Shown here: piece after piece, positions 44,945 to 55,579 of the stretch
Layout: each line of letters starts with the position of its first letter
Position numbering within the stretch: position 1 is the first letter of the stretch
Source of the DNA: Hericium rajendrae
Taxonomy: Eukaryota; Basidiomycota; Agaricomycetes; Russulales; Hericiaceae
Direction: 5' to 3'
DNA: 64,000 bases
Assembly: GCA_033439255.1 (NCBI GenBank)
Contig: CM065879.1
Location: 3,478,501-3,542,500 of the forward strand
Position numbers and translations under genes: made by a program
The notes under the pieces: model-generated
What the model was told of the DNA's origin: nothing
Databases searched by the model: none
The model's input: only the letters and a program-made list of their open reading frames with translations

Positions 44945-45170
44945 GAGGATGACACGATATTAAACAATTAAACATAGTTGAGGTTGAGTTGGGATGGTTG
45001 AATTTGAACTTGAGCTGCACAACGTTGAAGCGTCCGCGCTGGTGTCCGGCGTCTAACTCGGAGTCCTCACCGCACACCGTCAATAGTCGACCACGTTTTC
45101 TGTTTCTGTTAGAGCCTTCCTATCCTTCACAAGCCTGTGACGACTTGCAAGCCAGCCACGAATACCCTCA

Positions 45171-46819
45171 ATGCCATTTCTGCTATTTGCATTGATTCTG
45201 AGCCTGTTCCTAGTCCCGCAAACGGTTGCCCGCAACTTCACTGTCATAAACGCGTGCTCGTTCACGATATGGTGCGCGTTTGTTCACTTGCCGAGTATGG
45301 TGAATTGACCAGGTCGATACGCCCGAACTACGATGGCAGGCCTGCGGTATGTTTAAGGCGTGAATCACGATTCATCTGACTTATTGGAAGTCTTCAAGAT
45401 GTTCACAGACCTGACTGTCGCGACGAACGTCCCCTCGTATCCGACGGGGTACGTATATCTATCTAGATAATAAAAGGTGCCTTCCTGGACGCAAGATCTT
45501 TCGCAGCTGGGAAGCAGCGGCTGGATCGTCTGTCTCGTTCACCGTGCCCGACAACTGGAAATCCGGTCGTATATGGGTGCGTTCCTTTACCTTGCCATGA
45601 ATCTTTCCCGCCGACTTGTGCCACTCCAAAGGGTCGGAGAGATTGTGACTTCAGCACCAACCCAGGCCCAAATTCCTGTCTCGATGGTGGATGCAATGGC
45701 GGTTTGCTGTGTGACCCGCATACAGGCACGGTGCGTGTAGCATTAGTACTTATCGACAGATGCATTGAGTGCCTCGGTCGACATTCCCTTTCCCGCCGCA
45801 TCCCATAGGGCGTTCCACCTGCGACCGTGGCCGAATGGACACTCCAAGGCGACGGAAATAAAGACTTCTACGATGGTATTGCTTCCCTGAGATCTTGCAT
45901 GCCGTGTCTGAACGTGTCTGACACACGTCTTTGATCGTAGTTTCTCTGGTCGATGGCTACAATTTGCCCATGGCAATCACGAACGGCGCGAACTGTCCTG
46001 TGGCCGACTGTCCTGTCGACCTTGGCCCCAACTGTAAGTCACCCCGGCCCATCGTCAGACCTTCGCACTCACCCTATGCCTTTTCCGTGCGCAGGCCCTA
46101 CTCCCTTGAAAGGACCCTTCGACTCGACAGGCTTCCCTGTGGGGTGCAAAAGCGCCTGCGCTGCTAATTTGGATGGAAATGCTAGTACGCGCGTTCAATG
46201 TCTCGCAAAGTGTAGGCATTAAATCGACCCTCCATAGGTAATTCTCCCAATTGCTGTAGCGGATCATTCTCCACTGCCCAGACATGCCCGTCTTCTGGAG
46301 TGGCTTTCTACAGCTATTTCAGTACGTCCATTTGTCGTTTATTTATGTTTCAGCATCTCATACGACATGCGCCCTCGCAGAGGGAAACTGTCCAAATTCG
46401 TATGCCTACGCGTTCGACGAAAGCAGCAACACTGCTCTATGGACCTGTGATTCGGGCCTCAATGCCGATTACACGCTGACCTTCTGCCCGTGAGCGACAT
46501 AATGTCCTAGCTGTCCTTTATGCTGAGCCCGGCAATTGCGACATCGCAGGTCTACGAACAGTTCATCTCCGTCTGCTGCCTCGCCTACCAATGGAACTGT
46601 AACAGGTGCGCGACACTGTCTATCATGGACGTCCAGAAGTCTGATTTACCTTTGCAAGCCTCTTCCGGGAGTACAACGGCGAGCACAGGGGGATCAAGTA
46701 GCCCGACACCCGCACGACCGGATAATTTTGCGACCACCGTGGCGGAGCACTCGGGCATCTTACACTGGTTGGCCACGGTCTTCTCGGCTGTCGCGATGGC
46801 TCCCCTCGTGATATTGTGA
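45171..46819 (+). CDS. Secreted thaumatin-like protein with a C-terminal membrane/GPI-type tail
   Basis: Thaumatin-like proteins are disulfide-rich; some bind or cut beta-1,3-glucan, and mushrooms use them on their own cell walls. The ATG at 45171 opens a signal peptide (MPFLLFALILSLFLVPQTVA) then RNFTVINACSFTIW. A 7-nt micro-exon (45340-45346) supplies Pro-Ala, and the next exon gives MFTDLTVATNVPSYPTG. Further blocks are VSFTVPDNWKSGRIW, RRDCDFSTNPGPNSCLDGGC, GGLLCDPHTGTG, VAEWTLQGDGNKDFYDVSLV, DGYNLPMAITNGANCPVADC, GFPVGCKSACAANLDGN, CCSGSFSTAQTCPSSGVAFY and ALWTCDSGLNADYTLTFCP. A Ser/Thr/Pro-rich stalk and a hydrophobic end (LATVFSAVAMAPLVIL) follow; TGA is at 46817-46819. About ten introns are present. 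The tail suggests GPI anchoring. Confidence 0.92.
45340..45346 (+). other. 7-nt micro-exon of the thaumatin-like gene
   Basis: The exon is gcctgcg, preceded by an intron ending GATGGCAG and followed by a GTATGT donor. Joined to the phase-2 donor after ATATG (about 45271) it yields Trp-Pro-Ala and then Met-Phe-Thr, restoring the strongly conserved TIWPA block of thaumatin-like proteins. Skipping it would shift the frame. Confidence 0.8.
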
Positions 46820-46943
46820 TGGACGGCGGGTATTGTATGATGACACCGGACTATGCTTGCACTTTGAAATCGGACACTCGAATGGACATCGCTTTCGGAT
46901 TGTACAAGCTATACCAACACAGTACTCACATACCTCGAGAAAG

Positions 46944-46961
46944 AAAAAAAAAAAAAAAAAA
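46944..46961. repeat. Homopolymer run of 18 A
   Basis: An uninterrupted A18 tract in the short intergenic region between the convergent thaumatin-like and phosphatase-family genes, 13 bp from the latter's stop codon. It is a likely place for length errors or length polymorphism. Confidence 0.9.
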
Positions 46962-46973
46962 CAGCAAACATTC

Positions 46974-48466
46974 TCAGAGTGAGATGTCCCCGAAAACAGG
47001 TCGGTGGTCGCTGGCGATGACGCCGTCGTCGGTGAGGGCCGTTTCCACCTTGATAGCCTCGCCTGTCCTACAGCACCGACGAAACCATCAGTACTGGCGC
47101 ACAGGAAACAACCATACACAAGACGCACCACCCGCCATTGCTCCCACCAAAGATGAAGTCGATTCTCTGTCCGATCACAACGTCAGCCCCGCCAGAACCC
47201 GCAGTCACAAGCCGCACCTGATACTGGCTGGTGTCGTTGGGCGCATTGAAGCCAGTGAAAGACGCAAAGTTGCCGGATACACCGAAGCGCGGCACCTGCG
47301 TGCGCAGATCCAGCGCGGTGAAGTTCTTGAGGGCGCCGCTCGGTATCGGGAACCGCTGCTGGAACGTGCTGTTGATCGGCACGGGCGGGATCGCGCCCGT
47401 GATGATCTGGTACGCGCCAGCGTCCTCCCCAGTGGACGCGCTGGTAAGCCAAGGCCATCAGCAGTCAGCGCGAAGTATGAAGTCTCCGCGGAGCTGCTTT
47501 ACCTATTGAAGTCGCCGGTGATGAGCACCGTGCTGTGCCCGCCGTTCTGCGCGGCCTCGAAGTGCGCGCGCCAGAGGATCAGGGAGGCGCCGAGGCGCCG
47601 CTGGTCGTCCGACTGGTCGTCCAGGTGTGTGTTGATGTAAGTGAACCGCTTGCCTGTGGCCTTGATCTCGAAGTGCGTGGCTGTCGCGATGCGCACGGAG
47701 CCGGCGCCAGGGAACTTCGACCCCGCGTCGAAGGGCGTGTTTCTATCGCCGGTTTTGAGGAACTGAGCTGTGAGGGAAGGAAAGTTCATACGCACGAGAG
47801 CCAGAAGGTGTCATTGTTGATCAACTTGAAGATAGGCCTGGAAATTGTCATTCGACGTCATAGAAGAGGCACTCTGTGATGTGGGCGCACTTGTTGAAGA
47901 AAATGGGGCTGAACTCCCCAGCAGCGACACCGTCATCGCGGCCGACTCCGACCTACATTGTTTATGCGGTGTCAGTTTTATGTCGAACCCAACAGTCACA
48001 ACTGTGCACCCACCCAAGACCAGTCAGAACCCAGCAGCGTCGCCATGTCATTCACCTGTCTAACAAGCGCTTCCTGGAATCCTAAGGGTCGCCAGAATCA
48101 CACAAGCACGCGTTAGTTCCATGTCACACAAATGCGATAAAGTGAACGTGAATATATGGAAGATCATAAGGAACTCGGAAGGGGTGTAGTCGCGCACTTA
48201 CCAGCAAGAACAATCTTCTCACTCAGCAGGCGCTGCGCGACCCGAATCCTACGCGTGCTCCATGGTTGTTCGCCCGACAAACCAAGGAACGCAGGCTGTT
48301 GCAGGGGATCAGGAAGCGCTGCCAGAGATTGCTGCACGGTGATGTTGTTCGGCATGGAATCGAACCGCAGGTTCCACGAGGCAAGGCGTATACCCGTCGT
48401 CGCCGCCGCAGTCGCGGTCATGGTGGTTAAGGCCAAGATGGCAAACGCGCGCCTGAGGAGAAGCAT
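46974..48466 (-). CDS. Secreted endonuclease/exonuclease/phosphatase-family protein
   Basis: The EEP fold covers DNase I-like nucleases, sphingomyelinases and inositol phosphatases, all metal-dependent phosphodiesterases. The ATG at 48466 opens a signal peptide (MLLLRRAFAILALTTMTATA). Then come IRLASWNLRFDSMPNN with the metal-site Asn, the FQEAL-type exon start after VLAG, SVRIATATHFEIKATGKRFT, YINTHLDDQSDDQRR, HSTVLITGDFNSVSTGED, VIGQRIDFIFGG and finally DDGVIASDHRPVFGDISL with the catalytic Asp-His pair. TGA is at 46974-46976. All core motifs of the family are present, so it is probably active. An upstream ATG at 48496 is less likely because it would precede the signal peptide by ten residues. 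The substrate is not determined. Confidence 0.9.
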
Positions 48467-50334
48467 GGGTACAGCTGCTCGCACACCAGAGAGCACAAAA
48501 CGCGTCCTTTTCCGCCCCCGTCAGCTAAATATGCGAACGCCATGGTTCGTCTTCGCATGATCCCAGGCTATTAACGTAGCACGTTGGTGAGAACCGCGAG
48601 GCCACATGAACTTTATTGGATGGGGATGAGGACCGCTTCATCGGAGTTCTGATGACAAACAGATCAGCGAATGCAAAAATGAGCTCAACGACGGAGATAG
48701 GGCGGCTCGTGCGTCGACGAAATACTGGTCACCAGCAGGCTATGCAAGAAGGCATGCCATACTTAGAACAACCGTTCACGTCAAGGTAACGTTGATGGCT
48801 TTTCTTGGACGGCAAAGGCTGATAGAGCTGTGATAGTCTCCTCACAAAACGGCATCGTGCCTCTACACATATGGCGATTATGAGGGGCGGCAGCGGACAA
48901 AATTACTGGGCTTTGGAGGACAACTTGGGTTTTGGAAACAGGCTTGGACTTCGCGGACGGCGTGGGTTTAGCACTAGAACTGCATGACTTTTCGCTTTCG
49001 GCGTTGAAAATTCCGTTTTGGGCGCGCGGATCAGGCTTTCGGCGATGTACTTTGGCTTTCAACTTCGACTTTGAAGCACAGACTAGTCTTTGGGGATGTC
49101 GACTTGTATTTAAACTAGAATTATAGCAAGGAGACATTCCCTTGCAGGTAACACGCATCTTTGGAAAACATATCCCGTCTGAGTAACGGCTTCAAACGGC
49201 CAGAGCGGCCGGGCTCAGTTGCCTCAAACAGTGCTTTATGTAAGCGGCGTCTCCGGGCGGTTCGGCCACAGTATGTTGCGGGATCTCGTACCTCTGATAC
49301 AGAAGAGAGGTTTTAAAAATGCCACAATATTCAAGCCTTGTAACTCATTAGGTTATTGAATGTATGAAACCTTTTGCAGTCATCTACCGTGTCAAGCAAG
49401 CAATATCAGCCGTGGCGTGCTCGGCGCAGAGCGCCGTCACCTGCCACAACGGGAATCAATCGGGATGCGTCCGGCTATTGCCGAAAGCCAAAGCCAAACG
49501 GCGGAAGTCAAGCGCACCCACACAAGTCGAAATTCCATACGAACTTCCAACGCACCAGGCGATCATACTTTTGTCCGCTCCTGTACGCTATAGGCGATGG
49601 GCACGTTCAAGCTTGAACGTGAGTCAAAGAATTCGAAATAATTGTGACCACATGCGTGGGAGACTACTTACCCCGCAGTAAAGCAGAGTAAATTTGCCTT
49701 GACCTGCAACCACGTTCACCATAGTCTCCCACAGGCAGACCTTGAGAGAGAGATGATGAGTCGATCTCTCTGATCGTTCACCAGGGCGGCCGGCCCAGTA
49801 CATATGCCTTTCGACTTTAGCAAGTTCCAACGCCTTCCAGCTTGCTTATACCATAATTCATCAGACTAAATGTCCTCGCAAAGCTGTTTCTAGACCTTGA
49901 CTGGTCGGTGTGAATAGGAAATGGCGTCCGGCTGGCTTCCCGAGGCACATACCGCGGCTTCGACTTGCACCTCGGCTTCAGGCTACCTCACAGGATATGA
50001 GTCTCCGTCGCGGACCGCGTGTGAGGGACGCAAGGGTCAGGTCTCACTGTCAACGCCGACGTACTAGTCAGACTCGGGCATGGACGTCCAGGCGTTCATG
50101 CATGCATCCCCGACCGGCGACTTCTGACCCGAGGTTTGCTGACTCAAAATGCTTCCGCTACGTCGGCCAGCTTGCGGTCAGTGGTTCTCAATCTTGATTC
50201 TTGCATCATGACCGGTGTATGGCCTGCCATTTAATGGTGAACAAAGCCGTCGGGCTTATAGTCATGGCCTGTCAACGGTATATAGAGCGCTTGCTCTGCT
50301 TTTAACATGACCTTTCTTTCCCAAGATTTCGAAG
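48467..50334. other. Intergenic region, 1.9 kb, between divergent genes
   Basis: It should hold the promoters of the EEP gene (minus) and the transporter gene (plus). A 125-codon minus frame at 48781-49158 starts with ATG and is Lys/Ser/Pro-rich (KPTPSAKSKPVSKTQ) but has no recognisable domain or partner exon, so it is not called. Plus frames at 49360-49680 are also unconvincing. Confidence 0.45.
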
Positions 50335-51957
50335 ATGCCAATATCGCCGAGTTCTGCTCAGAAACCGCTGTCTAGGACTAGCTTGAAATATGTCGTGAGG
50401 TATGTATTCGACTTGCTGTCTGCCGTCTAATGCTCACCGCCTGACTGGAAATGCAATGATAGAAATTTCACACCGGCGTGGTTTGGTGTCATTATGGGTA
50501 CGTCTAACCTTCATTTTGCGATTGTATGATACGTTGTGTTGATTCATCCTCGCACAGGAACCGGAACCATATCGTCGCTTTTCAGTAACTTTCCCTACGA
50601 TCGATCTGCCGACGCATTCAAAGCACTCTCAGCAATAGTATTCTTCCTGAACCTCAGCCTCTTTGTCCTGTTCAACGTGCTAAGTATCTGTCGATATATC
50701 CTGTTCCCGAAAATATGGTCAAATATGATTCACCACCCCGTTCAAAGCATGTATGTCGCTGCTTATCCCATGGGTGCGGCAACACTCCTCAATGTATGCG
50801 TCAACTTGTTCTACACCGGGTACGGTTTTGGAGGGAAGACGTTCTTGTATGTCATTTGGGGTTTCTGGTGGGTAATTGTAATGCTATCATGCATATGCTG
50901 CTGGGGGATGATCTACGTGGAGTACGCGACCCTTCCACTCAAACGCTGACTCTGTCGCAAACTTACCTATCTGCCAGGTCTACGTCTCAGAATCATTCCC
51001 TGCAGTCGTTCAACGCTTCAGTCGCCCTGCCATTTGTACCTCCAACAGTCATCTCTTCGACTGGAGGCGCTCTCGCCCTCGCCATGGCGCCAATCGCACC
51101 AGGAAAGGCCCTTCTCACGGCCACCATCTCCGTAATCCTCCTCGCCATAGGCCTCTCGTTCGTTTTCATGGCGGTGACCATCTTACTTCTTCGCCTCATC
51201 ATCTACGGACATCCGCCAGGCATCTCAGTGATCTCCACCATCCTCCCCATAGGCGCCTTCGCCCAGCCCGGCGTTTCCGTCCTTTACATCGGCCAGAATT
51301 TCGCGGCGTTGCTCCCAGTCGCAGGAAGCACTTCCCCGTTCCTGGGGAGCGAGGCTGCCGGGCAAACGGTGTACTTCGTCTGCGTAGGGATAGCCATCGT
51401 CCTTTGGGCCATGACGACCGCTTGGCTCGTCATTGGTCTGCTCGCCATGCAGACTGAGATACGAAAGCACGCTATTCCGTTCAAGCTGCCGTTTTGGGGT
51501 CTCATCTTCCCAATCGTGCGTGACGCCCTTCTTTCCTGGCTATGAGGTTCTCATACGTATCAATGCATTTTAGGGTGTCTATGCGACTCTTACGATCAAC
51601 ATTTACCGCCAGCTTGATGTTGGCTTTTTCCGCGTGTACGGCGCCATCATCGCAACATCCACACTCGTACTGTGGCTTTTCGTGGTCGGACGCACGCTGG
51701 CCTTGCTTCGGGGCGGAGTCATCTTTGAACTGCCTTGCCTGGAGGACATAGACATTGGACAGAGACGGCTCTTCCGCAGACGTGATATCGAAGCTGTGAA
51801 GGACAATTCCCAGCCAGAGGAAAAGAATGATGGTATGGATGACTCCGTAGCTACGGCCGATGGAGGCAATGATCCACAATTCAGCGGAGCAGTGAGGAGT
51901 TGGTTCGACGGCTGGAAACGATGGACAGTAGATGAATTTATTATAGCCTTACAATGA
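50335..51957 (+). CDS. SSU1/TDT-family transporter (sulfite efflux or C4-dicarboxylate/malate type)
   Basis: This family (TehA/SLAC1/SSU1/Mae1) has ten membrane helices and moves small anions such as sulfite or malate. The ATG at 50335 gives MPISPSSAQKPLSRTSLKYV, then after an intron RNFTPAWFGVIMGTGTISSL, the conserved first helix with MGTG. Later helices include FFLNLSLFVLFNVLSICRY, MYVAAYPMGAATLLNVCVN, LYVIWGFWWVIVMLSCICC, FVPPTVISSTGGALALAM, TILPIGAFAQPGVSVLYIG, VYFVCVGIAIVLWAMTTAWL and PFWGLIFPIGVYATLTINIY. The last ends with an acidic cytosolic tail and a stop at 51957. The WFG-x-MGTG and FWGL-x-FPIGVYA motifs match SSU1-like proteins best; substrate remains inferred. Confidence 0.88.
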
Positions 51958-52247
51958 TTTCCGCAATCAATGTCCTTGTAGTGTATGAGCTAGTAGTAGT
52001 ATCGGAACTGGACTGAAGCAATCAATTACCAATATTGCAGTCGTGAATAAATACCTTCAGAGTCGCGTCGTCCGGCGCTGTCTCATGTCTGAGCGTCGCG
52101 CCGGCCAGGAAGGAAAGACCGCCTTGACAGTCGCCTTCGACTCGGGTACGCACTTGTTAGATACCCTCACTCCCGTATCTAAGCCTCTGCTTGAGCCTTT
52201 TCCCATTTACTCACATTCAAAATCGACCCTATTCATAGCCGTTAAAC

Positions 52248-53457
52248 ATGTTCGGGAGTTCAAGCTGGTCACCACAAAGACAAGGTAACTTCTAATGAAT
52301 CCAATTCAGGTCGAGCAGCGACTGAATCATACATCTAGCACTGCTACGTGGCGGGTGGAAGCTCGGGCCTGGGGCTTGCAGTCGCGAAGGAGCTCGCGTC
52401 CCAAGGAGCCCACGTCTCGATAGTTGCTCGGGACAAGGGCAGATTGACCGCGGCCTTGGAGGAGATTGAGGTGCGCTTATACTTCGTATCGTGCTCATAG
52501 CCGTTACTGAACTGACAACCCTTAGTCCTGCCGTGCATCTGAGGATCAGGTCTTCCAGTCGTTCTCCCACTCGCTGTTCACCGCGGACGAGTCCAGAGCC
52601 GCGCTCGAAGACGTCGTGGTCAAGCATGACGGCCTCGCGCCAGACGCGATATTCTTATGCGCTGGGAAATCTGTTCCCAAGTTCTTCCTGGAGTATACCG
52701 ACGAGGAGTTATCCCAGGGCATGGACTACGGTTACTGGTGCCAGGCGTGGACCGCGAGGGTACGCGCTCGAGCTACTGCTGAAACATCCATTTAACATTC
52801 CACACAGGCCGCAACACGCATGATGGTCCAGCAAGGGCGCACGGGCAAGATCGTCTTCGTATCTTCCCTCCTCGGCATGATGACTGTACCAGGCTACGCA
52901 TCCTACGCTCCCGCGAAGCACGCGTTGCGGGGCCTCGCCGACTTGCTCCGGATGGAACTGCTTCTTTACAACATCGATGTCCACATCTTCTTCCCCCCGA
53001 CCATGCATGGGTCCGCGCTGGAGGAGGAAAAAAAGACGCGGCCGTGGATAACGAGCAAGCTCGAAGAAGCAGACGACGCGCTCACGCCGGAGCAGGCTAC
53101 CGCGGCGCTGCTCAAAGGTTCGCGTGCCTCTGGCTGTAAGAAGCGAGGACATAGAGCTAATGCCGCCGTGACAGGCATCCGCAAAGGACAGTTTCACATA
53201 GGCGGCGGCTTCATTGCGGACCTCTTCCGCGCGTCCAGCCGTGAAGCCGCACCCCGCAACAACTGGCTCCTAGACGGCGTGTACGACCTCATCGCTTATG
53301 TTCGTGTTTGCACTCTTACTTTATTTTTGCGTCTGATCCCTTCTCCACGCAGATTTCGGTCCCTTTCTGGCTTTCCGGGGTGGACAAGCAGGTTCGCGCG
53401 CATCGCGAGCAGCACCTGCAGTATCTTGCGGACAAGGGTATCCTTTCAAGGTCCTAG
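52248..53457 (+). CDS. TSC10: 3-ketodihydrosphingosine reductase
   Basis: Tsc10/KDSR reduces 3-ketosphinganine to dihydrosphingosine on the cytosolic ER face, the second step of sphingolipid synthesis. The Rossmann start is [20 protein letters not shown], followed by [20 protein letters not shown]. Later parts are [40 protein letters not shown] and the catalytic [19 protein letters not shown] (Tyr and Lys three apart). Then [37 protein letters not shown] and the membrane-anchoring C-terminus [20 protein letters not shown] end [10 protein letters not shown] with TAG at 53455-53457. I take ATG 52248 (MFGSSSWSP) as start; the expected KDK before HCYV is reached only if one extra base around 52270-52278 is ignored, so a frame break or assembly error is likely there. 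Confidence 0.9.
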
Positions 53458-53724
53458 TCCCTGTTGTGCGCGGTTTATTTAATCTCCAGATATGCATAGG
53501 CAGATCGTATTGAGGTGTCTAACCTCGTATCTAGCAGTCAATCTCTCCGCAGTATTACCTGTTGGACATATCCGTTCTCATGGAACATAATATAAAATCA
53601 GTAGGACTTCGTCTTATCTGGCGCTTGAACTTCCTGAGTCTCTGTGGACCGTTCTCTCCCAGTTTGAGAGCCCCATGAAGGACCGCTCACCACGCAATAG
53701 TAAGAGCCTATAGTGATACTGATT

Positions 53725-55259
53725 TTACAAATCTAGATAAAGAAAAGATAATAACCTATACGGTAGTATGTACCAGACTCGCCGAACGTGAGCTGAATCA
53801 AGGTCCAGTATCCATAAAGAAGACGTTTCTCCTTCTCGACTGCATCGACAGCCTTCGTGACTCCATCTACCCATTCGCTGACAGAGATGGTGCGGCGCAG
53901 GCGCTGCTCGCGAGGCGATTGTTTGCTGATATGATGAGAGCAGGGACCGTCGGCGCAGAGAACCACGTCCCTGAAAGTGGAGCTGGAGGCGGGTACGAGA
54001 GGCATGGAAGCGAGCGACAGTTGTTTCCAGGGGTTGATTGAAGAAAGGTGCAGAAAAAGACTGAAAGCCAGTAAGCTCCGTTGGGAAGCACGGCGAAGGA
54101 GGCTGGACGAGGACACGAGGACCTGGGTTTGAAGGCGAGATGGTCGGAGCGTCGGATAGCTCTAGCAGTTGCATGATATTGTCCGGCAGCGTGATGTCGA
54201 ACTCAGCAAGGTCAAAATAAGAAGCAGACGATCGAAGGTCGCGGTGGGACGAAGATTGCACCACTCCCGGGTCCTGGAGGGATATCTGAGACTGAAGGGG
54301 CCAGTGTTGAACCGCGATAGGGTGCAAAGGTTGTGCGGGGAGTTCAGGTGCGCAGTCAAATGAGGAAAAGAAGGCTGATGGATTTCTTGTGGCCGCGGAT
54401 AGCAGATCCATCGCGCTCTCAGAGAGAGTGAGTTCCGACTCGTGGACGAACGGATACGTCTGTGGCGGATTCAATGACGGCAGGTTCGATGATGGCATCT
54501 TCAGGTTCGTACGCGCATTGGAAGTGCCTGGCATGTCGTTCACAGAGTTCCTCAAAGGGGCATGAGAGCGAATAGAGCGAGACAACGCAGAAGACCCTGA
54601 GAAGCACGGCGCGTCCGCTTCGGAGCGATGACTTGGAGAACTAGACATAGTCGGACCGACAGAACCTTGAAGCAACGCCCTCCTGGAGGATAGACTTTGC
54701 GATGCTACTAGAGAACGGGTCGCACCGCAGGTTTCTAGTGCTGCGATTGTTCCCTTCTGGGGGTCTGGCAAGAACAAAGAAAAGCAAGGATCCGAGGCCG
54801 TGTCCCCATACAAACGCTGATCGATAGCAGTCAGACGAGACGCTAGAGAAGGGTCGCCAGAAGCCTTGATGCGTTTGTCCGCGACACCCAGGACGTAGAT
54901 GATAGTCTGAAAGGCAGGTGGAAATTCCAAGGTCAAATCATAGATCCAGGCATGGAGTGCTCCAGGGAAGACTTTGATAGTAAATTCCTTGATGAGGAGC
55001 TTCTGGCGCACTGTTAGGAATGTCGGCTATAAAGAAGGAATATAATTCACCTCTAGCAGATCTAGTATCTGACATGGAAGTAAGATTGTAGAAGCAATTG
55101 TAGAAAAGAGAAGAAGCTCACGACTATGAGTTCATCGTCCGACGTCTCGTCTGAGCTCGAGAAGAGAAAAGCCAGCATCTTGCAACAGACGATAAAATCG
55201 TCGACGTTCTTGTATGAACGCAACTTGTCGAACACGAGGCGTAGGTTGTGAGACTGCAT
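53725..55259 (-). CDS. Unrecognised protein, about 470 residues
   Basis: I do not recognise this gene. The ATG at 55259 encodes MQSHNLRLVFDKLRSYKNVD and DFIVCCKMLAFLFSSSDETS. A tiny exon (ILDLLE) follows, then a long exon KLLIKEFTIKVFPGALHAWI, YDLTLEFPPAFQTIIYVLGV and a Ser/Pro-rich probably disordered middle (MSSSPSHRSEADAPCF, FDITLPDNIMQLLELSD). Towards the 3' end two overlapping frames compete. One runs to 53725 and is Arg/Ser-rich. The other, to 53733, looks more protein-like (ASSSTFRDVVLCADGPC, ISVSEWVDGVTKAVDAVEKE, RLLYGYWTLIQLTFGESGT). A one-base break or a missed intron around 54000-54090 is probable. It is divergent from the coiled-coil gene, with 320 bp between. Confidence 0.6.
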
Positions 55260-55579
55260 GCTGTACAGTCACAGATAGAATGAAGTCAATGGGTCTCAGC
55301 TGGCAAGCACCCAGAGAACGTTGGACCTGCCAACACGAAGTGAATGAGAAAAGGAGGAGGAGCGCGTTGCGGCGCAAACCAAGTTCGCGGCCACGTGATG
55401 TACGCGTCGCGATAGTTGCCACGGTCACGGGGTATGTTGGAAAGTCGAACATGAACTGGAGAGTCGAGACGGCCACCAGGAGAGAACCACCACCTCAAGC
55501 GACATCCCCCTTTGCGACCACCCTCCTCTCCTCCTTGACGACTTCCTCTTCTACGCTATTATATACGTCGTCAACATCT

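Larger units (their letters stand above)
42440..45110. repeat. Tandem duplicated cassette, copy 2
   Basis: Direct-repeat partner of 38270-41578. It contains the BTB gene with an intact N-terminal half, the second orphan gene, and at its right end only a short remnant of the phosphotransferase exon (about 44930-45020). It lacks the MITE-like insertion and carries a 79-bp internal tandem duplication at 44038-44167. Confidence 0.85.

Noticed and set aside
46944-46961. A18 run considered as a retroposon poly(A) tail
   Set aside because: No target-site duplication and no retroposed body next to it; it fits a simple homopolymer in a short 3' flank.
48781-49158. 125-codon Lys/Ser/Pro-rich minus frame with an ATG
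   Set aside because: Low-complexity composition only; no domain, no partner exons and no clear promoter, so it cannot be separated from chance.
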